DNA from: Alopecurus myosuroides
Lineage: Eukaryota; Streptophyta; Magnoliopsida; Poales; Poaceae
Direction of reading: 5' to 3'
Assembly (NCBI GenBank): GCA_028641055.1
Contig: CM054062.1
Span: 143,076,682 to 143,140,681 of the forward strand
Length of the DNA stretch: 64,000 bases
Below, piece after piece: positions 53,453 through 62,499 of the stretch (position 1 is the first letter of the stretch; the number at the start of each line of letters is the position of its first letter). Under the pieces are notes generated by a model. The model saw nothing but the letters and a program-made list of their open reading frames with translations. It ran no database searches and was not told the origin of the DNA. The position numbers and the translations under genes are program-made.

Positions 53453-54346
53453 ATGGCTAGGGAAGGAGTATTCACAAGTCCGAGCTCGGAAGATGAAGGA
53501 AACCCTTTCTTCAACGACAATGCTTACGCCAACTTCGTCACCCACAATGACCATTTCCAACTCCGTGAACTCGTCAAGGACGGGTTGCAACGCTATGAGC
53601 GTCGACTCCAAGAGCAAGAGGCTAGATTGAATGATCAAATGACGTGCATCAACATCAACTTGGCAAATCTTGCCAACCGCCGTCATTCATCATCATCCTC
53701 AAGGTCTCGTCGCTCAAGCCACCACAACCAAGATCTTCACCAAGCTCGTCGCCATGACCGCCATGATCGCCATGATCGCAACAAAAACATGGAGGATGGT
53801 GGACAACCTCAACACCCACAACCACCTCCTCAACAACCACAACAACCCCCGCGAGGACATTGGTATGAAGATAGCTCACCATCCCCACCTCCGCAACATC
53901 CCCAAGGCCGTGGTGACCCTCTTCAACAACCGCAATGTCCGGACCTTCGACAACATCATCATCCACCTCCACAAGGCCACGCTCAAGACTATGGCCACAA
54001 TGATTTCGTGGAATATGCTCGTCAACATCGAAGGCCACCAAGGCGTAATGCGCGTCCCAACAACACTGACCGCCAAGAACATGATCGTCATCAACACCCT
54101 CGAGATGAACAAGTGCTTCCGCAACGCCCTCTCCAAGAACAAGAACGTCATCGACACCAACACAATGACAATGATGATAGTGAACACCGTGAAGCAAGAC
54201 TCCGTCACCGCCAAAAACCACCTCCTAATGACCACCGGCGTCATCCTCCCCATCATGATCACCACCGCCGAGACAATGCGGATGACCCCTATGATGATTC
54301 ACCGCCCGTCTATGATGAAGACCCCCATGAGCGACACCATGAGTGA
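53453..54346 (+). CDS. Gag N-terminal part of element 3, ended by in-frame TGA
   Basis: ATG 53453 begins a 297-residue frame. The start MAREGVFTSPSSEDEG leads into a coiled coil (LQRYERRLQEQEARLND) and then a long region very rich in His, Gln, Arg and Pro. The TGA at 54344-54346 lies in the same frame as the downstream ATG 54374, so gag-pol was originally one frame and this stop is a mutation; nothing here resembles a programmed frameshift site. The His-rich part is shared with element 4 (about 44200-44600). Confidence 0.78.
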   Translation: MAREGVFTSPSSEDEGNPFFNDNAYANFVTHNDHFQLRELVKDGLQRYERRLQEQEARLNDQMTCININLANLANRRHSSSSSRSRRSSHHNQDLHQARRHDRHDRHDRNKNMEDGGQPQHPQPPPQQPQQPPRGHWYEDSSPSPPPQHPQGRGDPLQQPQCPDLRQHHHPPPQGHAQDYGHNDFVEYARQHRRPPRRNARPNNTDRQEHDRHQHPRDEQVLPQRPLQEQERHRHQHNDNDDSEHREARLRHRQKPPPNDHRRHPPHHDHHRRDNADDPYDDSPPVYDEDPHERHHE

Positions 54347-54373
54347 CCCCATCGTCAACAAGAAGATAACAAC

Positions 54374-56527
54374 ATGAGTGTCCTTCGTTTCAATGTCCCA
54401 AAGTTCAATGGTGAGAATGACCCCGAAGAATATCTTGCTTGGGCTCTCAAGGTGGAAAAGATCTTCGGCATTCACAACTTCACCGACAAGAAAATGGTTG
54501 CCTTGGCATCTTTGGAATTCGAAGGCTATGCACTCTTATGGTGGGATCGTCTACAAGCCGAAAGAGTCTGTAATAGCATTGCTCCTATTGCCACTTGGAA
54601 TGAGATGAAGCAATTCATGCATGCTCGGTTTGTTCCTCCACACTACAAGCGTGACCCCTTCAAGAAGCTTCAAGATCTTCGTCAAGGTTTGAAGTCCGTT
54701 GATGAGTACTACAAGGAAATGGAGACATCTTTGATTCGAGCTCATGTGATGGAATCTCAAGAACAAACAATGGCCCGCTTCCTCAATGGCCTCAACTATC
54801 CTATAAGGAAGATCGTTGAGTATCAACCGTATGACAACATTGTGGCCCTTGTCCACCAAGATCTCAAGGCTGAACGTCAAATTGCGGAAGATCTCAAGTA
54901 CAACAAGCAAAAGGCTTTCTTCAACTCAAGACCTTCCTCTTCGTCTCCAATGACACAAGTTCCTACTCCTACCAACAACAAGAGCGCCCCTCGAGCCTCT
55001 AGTGCTACCAACAAGTCTCCTCAACCATTCAAGAAACAAGTGCCTACCACCTCTTCATCACATACTCCTCAAGTCAAGTCGAGTACTATCACTGGCTTCA
55101 AGTGTGGTGGTAGCGGACACAAATCCTTTGAGTGGTCCAACAAGATGATCATGATTGTTAACCAAGACGGTGAACGTGATTCCATGAGTGAATGCGAATA
55201 CTATGCCTTGCATCAAGTTGCTCTCAACTCCTTGGACGTGCCCAATGATGATGAAGAAAGTGTCTATTGCGATGAGGACAAGAATCCATCGCTAGTGGTG
55301 ACAAGAGTCCTTACTACTTCTCCTCAAGATGAGCATGATCAATGGTGCAATCTCTTTCAAACTAGAGCCGGTATCAATGGCAAATCAATCAAGGTCATCG
55401 TCGATGGTGGAAGTTGCCACAACTTAGCTAGCAAAGAGCTTTGCGACAAACTCCAATTGACGTACAAGCAACATCCTCATCCATACCATGTCCAATGGCT
55501 TAGTGACTCCAGAACCTTCAAGATTCAACATATGGTTTCCGTGCAATTCAAGATTGGTCCCTATGAAGACATGGTGGAGTGTGACGTTGTTACTATGACC
55601 GTGTGTCATCTTATTCTTGGACGACCTTGGCAATATGACAAGAGTTCTATTCATGATGGGCGTACCAATCACTATAGCTTCAAGTGGAATATCAAGACAT
55701 TTGTGCTTCGTCCCATGTCTCCTAGCCAAGTGATCGCCGACAACGCCAAGACTCTTGCACGTAAACAAGAAGAGCTCAAGTCTCGTGAGATGAGTGGTGA
55801 GAGAGTGATCCACCAAAAAGAGAGTGAGAGCCACAAGCCAAATATGAGTGGAAAAACTTCGAGTGTTCCTAAAGGCCTTGCCTTACTTGCCACCAAAAGG
55901 GAGATGCGAGAGTTACGTGATGACCCAACCATTCTCCACTTTGTCCTAGTGTGCAAAGGGGAAGCACTTGAAGCTAACGACATGAAATTTTTTCCTCCAT
56001 CTTTGTTGCCTTTGTTGCAGGAATTTGAAGACGTCTTTCCCGATGAAATCCCTCTGGGCCTTCCTCCTCTACGAGGAATCGAGCACCGTATTGACCTCAT
56101 CCCGGGCGCGCCCCTCCCCAACCGCGCTCCTTACCACACCAACCCCGAGGAGACTAAGGAGATTGAGCGCCAAATTCAAGAACTACTCGAGAAAGGTTTT
56201 ATCCGCGAATCTCTTAGCCCTTGTGCCGTGCCGGTTATACTTGTTCCAAAGCAAGATTCTACTTCCCGCATGTGCATGGATTGCCGACCTATCAATGCTA
56301 TCACCGTTAGATATATGCATCCTATTCCTAGGCTCGATGACATGCTTGATGAATTGAGTGGTGCTACTATCTTTTCCAAAATTGATCTTAAAAGTGGTTA
56401 CCCTCAAATTCGCATGAGTATAGGTGATGAATGGAAAACGGCTTTCAAAACAAAACTTGGTTTGTATGAATGGCTTGTCATGCCTTTGGTCTTTCGAATG
56501 CCCCATCTACCTTTATGCGCCTCATGA
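54374..56527 (+). CDS. Gag-protease-reverse transcriptase N-terminal part of element 3
   Basis: The 717-residue frame begins with capsid sequence ([34 protein letters not shown]). The zinc knuckle near nt 55095 reads [14 protein letters not shown], so the first and last Cys are lost. Protease-type sequence follows ([16 protein letters not shown], with [14 protein letters not shown]). Reverse transcriptase starts near nt 56110 ([29 protein letters not shown]). A one-base deletion near 56486 throws the frame off after WLVMP and leads to TGA 56525-56527. Confidence 0.85.
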   Translation: MSVLRFNVPKFNGENDPEEYLAWALKVEKIFGIHNFTDKKMVALASLEFEGYALLWWDRLQAERVCNSIAPIATWNEMKQFMHARFVPPHYKRDPFKKLQDLRQGLKSVDEYYKEMETSLIRAHVMESQEQTMARFLNGLNYPIRKIVEYQPYDNIVALVHQDLKAERQIAEDLKYNKQKAFFNSRPSSSSPMTQVPTPTNNKSAPRASSATNKSPQPFKKQVPTTSSSHTPQVKSSTITGFKCGGSGHKSFEWSNKMIMIVNQDGERDSMSECEYYALHQVALNSLDVPNDDEESVYCDEDKNPSLVVTRVLTTSPQDEHDQWCNLFQTRAGINGKSIKVIVDGGSCHNLASKELCDKLQLTYKQHPHPYHVQWLSDSRTFKIQHMVSVQFKIGPYEDMVECDVVTMTVCHLILGRPWQYDKSSIHDGRTNHYSFKWNIKTFVLRPMSPSQVIADNAKTLARKQEELKSREMSGERVIHQKESESHKPNMSGKTSSVPKGLALLATKREMRELRDDPTILHFVLVCKGEALEANDMKFFPPSLLPLLQEFEDVFPDEIPLGLPPLRGIEHRIDLIPGAPLPNRAPYHTNPEETKEIERQIQELLEKGFIRESLSPCAVPVILVPKQDSTSRMCMDCRPINAITVRYMHPIPRLDDMLDELSGATIFSKIDLKSGYPQIRMSIGDEWKTAFKTKLGLYEWLVMPLVFRMPHLPLCAS

Positions 56528-57994
56528 ATGAAGTCTTGCGTCCTTTCATTGGAAAAGTTTGTTGTGGTTTACTTCGACGACATTCTCATTTATAGAAAGT
56601 CTTTGGAAGACCATCTTGATCATGTTTCACAAGTATTGTTGGCTCTTCGCAAAGCAAAACTTTTCGCCAATCTTTCCAAATGCAATTTTTGCACCAACAA
56701 GCTTGTTTTCTTGGGATTTGTGATCTCTTCCAATGGTATTGAAGTCGACAACAAGAAAGTCGAGGCAATTAGGAATTGGCCTCCCCCTACTTCCGTGGGT
56801 GAGATAAGGCGTTTTCATGGCCTTGCCGGTTTCTATCGCCGCTTTGTCAAAGATTTTTCAACAACTGCTTGCCCTCTGAATGAGCTTACCAAAAAGAATG
56901 TACCTTTTGTTTGGGGCAACGCGCAACAAAAAGCTTTTGACACACTTAAGAAATGTTTGACCGAAGCTCCCTTGCTTGTCTTGCCGGATTTTGAGAAAAC
57001 TTTCGAGATTGAGTGTGATGCTAGTGGTATAGGAATTGGTGGCGTTCTCATGCAAAATGGACGCCCCGTTGCATATCATAGTGAAAAACTAGATGGCGCT
57101 AAACTCAATTACCCAATCTATGATAAGGAACTATTTGCTTTGGTTAGAGTGTTAGAAGTTTGGCAACACTACCTTTGGCCTAAAGAATTCGTCATTAATT
57201 TCGATCATGAATCATTGAAGTACTTGAAAAGTCAAGCTAATTTGAACAAAAGGCATGCTAAATGGATAGAATTCATTGAATCTTTTCCTTATGTCATTAA
57301 GTATAAGAAAGGTAAAGAAAATGTTGTAGCGGATGCCTTGTCTAGAAAAGAGTGCCTTCTTACACGTCTTGACATCAATGTGATTGGTTTGGATGAGATC
57401 AAAGACTTATATGCTTCTGATGTTTTATTTGGTCCTATATTTGAGAAATGCTTGCCTAACCGAGGTTTTGATGACTACTATCTTCACAAAGGTTTCTTGT
57501 TTAAGGCTAACAAATTGTGTATTCCCGAGTCCTCTCTTCGCTTGTTGTTATTGAAGGAATCACATGAAGGAGGCCTCATGGGACACTTTGGACGCGACAA
57601 GACCTATGCCATGCTCTCAAACCACTACTATTGGCCCAAGATGAAGCATCAAGTTGAAAGACATGTCATGCGATGTTCTACATGCCTCCGAGCTAAGTCT
57701 ACTTCCAACCCCCATGGTCTTTACATGCCATTACCTATTCCACATGCACCTTGGAGTGATATTAGCATGGACTTTGTGTTAGGACTCCCACGAACTAAAA
57801 CCAATATGGACTCAATCTTTGTAGTTGTTGATCGTTTCTCTAAGATGGCACATTTCATTCCTTGCAACCGAACCGACGATGCTTCACATGTTGCTACCTT
57901 GTTTTCAGGGAGATTGTGCGTCTACATGGTGTGCCCACTTCAATTGTGTCGGATCGGGACGTCAAGTTCACCTCATACTTTTGGAAGACGTTGA
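56528..57994 (+). CDS. Reverse transcriptase (catalytic part)-RNase H-integrase N-terminal part of element 3
   Basis: An inserted G near 56557 restores the frame, so correct reading starts at [13 protein letters not shown] (catalytic FDD at about 56571-56580). RNase H follows with [11 protein letters not shown] (nt 57018), [21 protein letters not shown] and VVADALSR, all acidic positions kept. The integrase zinc motif is intact (H-x-H region [21 protein letters not shown]), as is the first catalytic Asp ([11 protein letters not shown], nt 57770). A one-base deletion near 57905 shifts the frame, ending at 57994. Confidence 0.87.
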   Translation: MKSCVLSLEKFVVVYFDDILIYRKSLEDHLDHVSQVLLALRKAKLFANLSKCNFCTNKLVFLGFVISSNGIEVDNKKVEAIRNWPPPTSVGEIRRFHGLAGFYRRFVKDFSTTACPLNELTKKNVPFVWGNAQQKAFDTLKKCLTEAPLLVLPDFEKTFEIECDASGIGIGGVLMQNGRPVAYHSEKLDGAKLNYPIYDKELFALVRVLEVWQHYLWPKEFVINFDHESLKYLKSQANLNKRHAKWIEFIESFPYVIKYKKGKENVVADALSRKECLLTRLDINVIGLDEIKDLYASDVLFGPIFEKCLPNRGFDDYYLHKGFLFKANKLCIPESSLRLLLLKESHEGGLMGHFGRDKTYAMLSNHYYWPKMKHQVERHVMRCSTCLRAKSTSNPHGLYMPLPIPHAPWSDISMDFVLGLPRTKTNMDSIFVVVDRFSKMAHFIPCNRTDDASHVATLFSGRLCVYMVCPLQLCRIGTSSSPHTFGRR

Positions 57995-58908
57995 TGGCCA
58001 AGCTCGGCGTCAAGCTACTATTCTCCACCGCCTACCACCCACAAACGGATGGACAAACCGAGGTCGTCAACCGCACACTATCTTCACTCCTTCGAGCATT
58101 GATCAAGCCCAACCTAAAGAATTGGGAAGAATGCATCCCACATGCCGAGTTCGCCTACAATCGAGCACTACACCAAGCTACCAAGAGAAGCCCCTTCGAG
58201 ATCGTCTACGGCTTCAACCCCAACACCGCGCTCGACATACTACCTTTGCCTCTCCGCGAGCAAACCAACATGGACATTCACAAGCGCACCGACTACATCA
58301 AGAAGCTACATGATTCCACAAGAGCTACGCTTGAGAAGCATTCCGAGCACCGAGCCTCCGTCATGAACAAGAAGCCAATGGTGTTCCAAGAAGGTGACCT
58401 TGTTTGGCTACACTTGCACAAGGACCGTTTTCCCGAAGAGCGCAACTCCAAGCTCAAGCCAAGAGGTGACGGCCCTTTCAAGATCATCAAGCGCATCAAC
58501 AACAACGCCTACAAGCTCGACTTACCACAATCCAAGTACCTCGTCCACAACTCCTTTAATGTCAAGGGCATCTCTCCCTTCATGGATACCCAAGTGATGA
58601 AGACGACGGCGAGTCGCGGTCGACTCTTTTTCAAGGGGGGGGGAGATGATGCAGCCCACCCAACTCCACCAAGTGCACCGATGACAAGATCACGAGCAAA
58701 GGACATACATGACAAGGTGAACTCGCTCCTCTCTCTTCATACTTTTGGTAACTTGGAGGATGGTGCGCTACCTCATAGTTCAACCCTTTGTGTGCTCAGG
58801 TTCGAACCCACCGCGGAGGTCCCGGAAAGCACCCAAAACGATGCACAAGAAGCTACCAAGGAGGGAGGAGAAGACAACATCGAAAACAAGCCACGCCGGA
58901 GAAGATAA
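57905..58908 (+). CDS. Integrase C-terminal part of element 3, with an LTR-encoded tail
   Basis: In the shifted frame the integrase core continues with the second Asp (IVSDRDVKF, about 57950) and the Glu ([10 protein letters not shown], about 58050), then the C-terminal domain ([32 protein letters not shown]). There is no classic chromodomain. The frame crosses the PPT and enters the 3' LTR at 58647, ending at TAA 58906-58908 after a conserved tail, [20 protein letters not shown]. The same tail is open in both element 3 LTRs and in the element 4 LTR, so it was under coding constraint. Confidence 0.85.
58633..58646 (+). other. Polypurine tract of element 3
   Basis: AAGGGGGGGGGAGA directly precedes 3' LTR start TGATGCAG. 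Confidence 0.85.
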
Positions 58909-59752
58909 GGGGGAAAACAGCCCCCCCCGGCCTCAAGACCCGGCCATGCCAGCCTCCCCCTCTCCAGGATGGCCCCCAGGAAGAGGAGCCCGACCTCCAC
59001 CCCGGCCACAGGCCGGGCACCCGCCCGAAGGCCCCGGCCTCCACCCCGGCGCCAGGCCGCCCCCAGGCCGGTGCCCCCTTCTCCACCTTGGCCCCAGGCC
59101 GGCCGCCATGTCAGCCCCAGGACGGCGCGCCCTAGGGAGACCCCTGCCCCCACCCCGGCCTCAAGGGCCGGCCAGGCCGGCCTCCCAGGCCGGCGCGTCC
59201 TAAAATGCACGTAAATGCCCGGATTTCGCCCTCGTTTTCACCTACTTCGACCCCCGGCTATATAAGGACTTCCCTGATCTAGATCTATGGTTTTAGAGTT
59301 GAAATTAGAACATTGCGCTTCGCTCTCTTGTACCCCTCTTTGAGGAACTACTCCTACAGTGTGTACCTAGGAACGTATCAAGGCTACTCCTACGACTTCG
59401 TCTAGGACCGTATCAAGGTTCACCCAACTACTTGTTAGTCAAGAGTTGTCCAATCTTCCTCTCATAAATCCTTGAGGTTCTATTGGTGTAGTGGACCGGC
59501 TACGGGTGTGAAACGGTTGTATCAAGGTGAGTTCAGTTGGATCGATCGTTCCGTAGGCGACCCTCGGGGTTTAGTTGACGGGAGGTTTGGGATCTTTCGG
59601 TTCTCGCAATTTATCCCCCTTTGAGTTTCCCCGTGTTTGCCCACGATTCCTCCTTGTTTCCCCCTCTCGTGTTCTTCGTGTTGTTCACGTTCTTCGTTCG
59701 TTCTTGTCGATTCGTGAAGATCGGGCCAATCTAGGAGTAAACCTCCATATCA
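58647..59752 (+). repeat. 3' LTR of element 3 (1106 bp)
   Basis: Starts TGATGCAGCCC, ends CTCCATATCA, followed by GGTGT. It contains the pol 3' end, palindrome cluster and TATA box. Confidence 0.88.
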
Positions 59753-59757
59753 GGTGT
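59753..59757. repeat. Right target-site duplication of element 3 (GGTGT)
   Basis: Exact copy of 51160-51164. Confidence 0.9.
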
Positions 59758-60651
59758 GGGCTGAAATTAGGCATGATGAAGGCTTATGACAGAGTTGAGT
59801 GGGAATATTTGGAGAAATCATGCTGAAACTTGGGTTTTCTGCTAGTTGGGTTTCGTCGGTTATGAAGTGTGTCCGAACTGTGTCATTTTTGGTTCTGTTC
59901 AACGGGGACAAGCTTGAAGAATTTAGACCGACCTGTGGAATCCGACAAGGTGACCCAATTTTGCCATATCTTTTCCTCCTTGCAGCGGAAGGATTCTCTT
60001 GTCTAATGAATGCTCGGAGCTTAGAGACTAGAAATCTTGGGCTGCGCGTTGCTCCCAGGGCACCACTGATGAGTCATCTATTGTTTGCCGATGACAGCTT
60101 CCTGTTCTTGAGGGAAAATGTGGATGCGGCTGAGGAGGTTAATAAACTACTAGAAACTTATTCTAGTGCCTCGGGCCAAAGGGTCAACCTTGCAAAATCA
60201 TTAATATATTTTAGTAAAGGATGTCCTAATGGTATCAGAGAGTCTTTGAAGCTGATTCTGAATGTTCCAACTGAAGCTCTAAATGAGAAATATCTTGGTA
60301 TGCCATCGGACGTTGGAAGATCAAAGGGAGGAGCCTTCATATATCTGAAAGATAGTGTGTGGAGGAGGGTTCAAGGATGGCTTGAAAAATGTTTATCTAC
60401 AGGTGGTAAGGAAGTCTTGATCAAATCAGTGGCACAAGCATTGCCCACCTACTCCATGTCATGTTTTAAATTGCCTGCGGGTTTATGCTCACACCTTAAT
60501 AGCTTGATTCGCAAATTTTGGTGGGGAAGCAAAAACGGAAAACGGAAGGTGGCATGGGTATCGTGGCAAGAGATGTGTCAACCAAAGCATATGGGCGGAC
60601 TTGGGTTTCGTGATATGGAGTTATTCAATCTTGCCCTTCAGGCTAAGCAAG
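59758..60651 (+). pseudogene. LINE 2, downstream half of reverse transcriptase
   Basis: Continues LINE 2 coding: MKAYDRVEWEYL (motif A, with the first catalytic Asp), GIRQGDPILPYLFLLAAEGF (motif B), and FADDSFLF (60095; the catalytic FADD of motif C). GQRVNLAKS follows, then the region before the Cys/His motif (FWWGSKNGKRKVAWVSWQ, 60520). The frame is open from 59799 to 60651, where the sequence is cut by the inverted repeat starting TGTCGCACCC. The 3' end of this LINE is not in the window. Confidence 0.9.
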
Positions 60652-61471
60652 TGTCGCACCCGGACTTCTAGGGGATACTCACAGTCCGTTAAACAATAGA
60701 TAAATGGCTTACAGGGCATACTGGCACCCGCATCTCAATATGAGCAGGCCAACACGTAAACGTGTGACAACCATTCTCTTACTGTTCATCGTCTGCGCAA
60801 ACCATCCCGTAGAAATCCAGATACTTCCGTTGACGTACTTCAAAACATACACACATGGTACGTCAACGGCGTTTGAACAAGTGATATCACAACAGATCTC
60901 TACGACACAAAAGATGGAAATAAGTTGCAAATAGCTCTCATTAGAGCAGAGATAGCAAGTACAATCATTCAGAGGACACCTGTCCCAACATATCATCATT
61001 ACATCACAGCGGAAGCATTCAACATGTCTGAGTACAGACAAGATCCAAATAGGCCTAAGAGGCCGGAAACGAACAGACGGAGCCCATCCACGAAGTCTCG
61101 GATCCTGCCCGGGTCCGCTATCTATTCGTCAGCAGTCTCGTCATGTGCCCTCTGAATGATTGTATTTGCTATCTCTGCTCTAATGAGAGATATTTGCAAT
61201 TTATTTCAATCTTTTGTGTCGTAGAGATCTGTTGTGATATCACTTGTTCAAACGCCGCTGACGTACAATGTGTGTATGTTTGAAGTACGTCAATGGAAGT
61301 GTCTGGATTTCTATGGGATGGTTTGCGCAGACGATGAACAGTAAGATAATGGTTGTCACACGTTCACGTGTTGGCCTGCTCATATTGAGATGCGGGTGCC
61401 GGTATGCCCCGTAAGCCATTTATCTACTGTTTAACGGACTGTGAGTATCCCCTAGAAGTCCGGGTGCGACA
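60652..61471. repeat. Long inverted repeat with LTR-like ends (two 328 bp arms, 165 bp spacer)
   Basis: Left arm 60652-60979 (from TGTCGCACCCGGACTTC) is the reverse complement of right arm 61145-61471 (ending GAAGTCCGGGTGCGACA) with roughly 15-20 differences by eye, about 95% identity. The right arm ends two bases before a PBS, so it is the end of a 5' LTR. The left arm is the same LTR end in opposite orientation, inserted into LINE 2. The spacer carries no gene. Confidence 0.9.
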
Positions 61472-61473
61472 AA

Positions 61474-61485
61474 TGGTATCAGAGC
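61474..61485 (+). other. Primer-binding site of element 5, initiator tRNA-Met
   Basis: TGGTATCAGAGC, a full 12-base match two bases after the LTR-like end. Confidence 0.9.
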
Positions 61486-62004
61486 CTGTCTGCCTGTAGG
61501 ATCCCTTTTTACTGGTCGCAGTTGAGTCTAGAAACTATTTTGTAGCTATATAGGAAAAATGAAACGTGAGAGTAGGAATTCTGTTCTTTTTCTTCTTTCC
61601 CCACCCACCCTCCCTTTTTCTGGTAAGGAAGTGCAACGTTGTTTTCCCTTCTCATCTGAACTTTCAAGTTAGGATTTCACGTATTCTGGTTTCTCTAGGA
61701 TGGTTATATCTACTAGACCATAGGAATGGAGGTGGTTGTGACATGATTTATCATGTTGCCTACTCATGATTGAGAACGGAGGCGTGTAAGCCCCGGAAGC
61801 AGATCCTCTATTCCTTAAGCAGTAGATATTGATCCTTTAGAAGCCCGGATGGGTTTTCCGTAGTATCTCAGGAGTTTTGTTCCCGTTTTCCCGGAGTTGC
61901 TTCATTATCCTGTTCTTCTCAACATCCTTTTCGTCCGTTGAAATCTTGTTGTTGTTTTCCACTTCAAATCTTCTACCGGCGTCTAATCAAAACTTCCTCG
62001 TAAA

Positions 62005-62063
62005 CTCTTGTCCAACTAAAGTGTTATTTCATACCGGAGAATCACATTCCTTTGTGTCAACAA
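62005..62063 (+). pseudogene. Protease remnant of element 5
   Basis: CPTKVLFHTGESHSFVS resembles the Gypsy protease active site, with His in place of the catalytic Asp. About 60 codons around it are open. Further right (about 62345-62375) VPVVSKFPDVYP is the linker before reverse transcriptase. Everything between that linker and the integrase C-terminus is absent. 61486-62004 has no recognisable coding. Confidence 0.65.
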
Positions 62064-62379
62064 TCTTTTCCACAACATACAACCCAAGCAATCAAAACTC
62101 TGTTCACTCCCCGGGATCTCAAATGTTGACTTCCAAGTTCAGTCATAGAAATCAAATTCTAAATGGGAGGCCACATATCCCTCGTTACTCTCATGTTGAT
62201 GATTCTGACATTGATGATTATTCTTGGTGTTGCATTGATGTCAATAACTCTGTTCCACCATTCTAGCCAGATAATCTATTCTCCAAATGAATCAAGTTTT
62301 ATCCAGCTATACACCCTCAATACAAAAACCTATCCCTTTACTTGAAATGTTCCGGTGGTTTCCAAATTCCCTGACGTCT

Positions 62380-62485
62380 ATCCAATGTGCACGATGTGTT
62401 TCACGTGTCACAGCTCAAGAGGATCTTCCCAAGAAGTTTCCGGACCTTTTCCCTTCTCAGTAGGAATCTCGGGGCGCGATTCCTT
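62380..62485 (+). pseudogene. Integrase C-terminal remnant of element 5
   Basis: In one frame CACGATGTGTTTCACGTGTC reads DVFHVS, followed by QLKR, the conserved end of the chromovirus integrase C-terminal region. It directly follows the pre-RT linker, marking an internal deletion of most of pol. Confidence 0.6.
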
Positions 62486-62495
62486 CAAGGGGGGC
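62486..62495 (+). other. Polypurine tract of element 5
   Basis: AAGGGGGGCG lies a few bases before the LTR start at 62500. Confidence 0.7.
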
Positions 62496-62499
62496 GTTT

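Larger units (their letters stand above)
51165..59752 (+). mobile_element. Gypsy element 3, CRM-like chromovirus, structurally complete but mutated
   Basis: LTRs 51165-52257 and 58647-59752, near-PBS, leader, gag-pol (53453-58908), PPT and exact GGTGT duplication. LTRs beginning TGATG, an iMet-type PBS and an integrase tail that runs into the 3' LTR resemble the CRM lineage; the exact clade needs a tree. Defects: an in-frame TGA in gag, a minus/plus one-base pair of indels in reverse transcriptase, a one-base deletion in integrase and a damaged zinc knuckle. A 290 bp hand-aligned LTR sample differs at about 13-14 sites, so it is older than element 2. Confidence 0.88.

Noticed and set aside
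60652..61471. An 820 bp complete 5' LTR of element 5
   Set aside because: The only candidate 3' LTR starts TGTAACATCCC, not TGTCGCACCC, and the two halves are inverted copies of one LTR end. A rearrangement explains it better.
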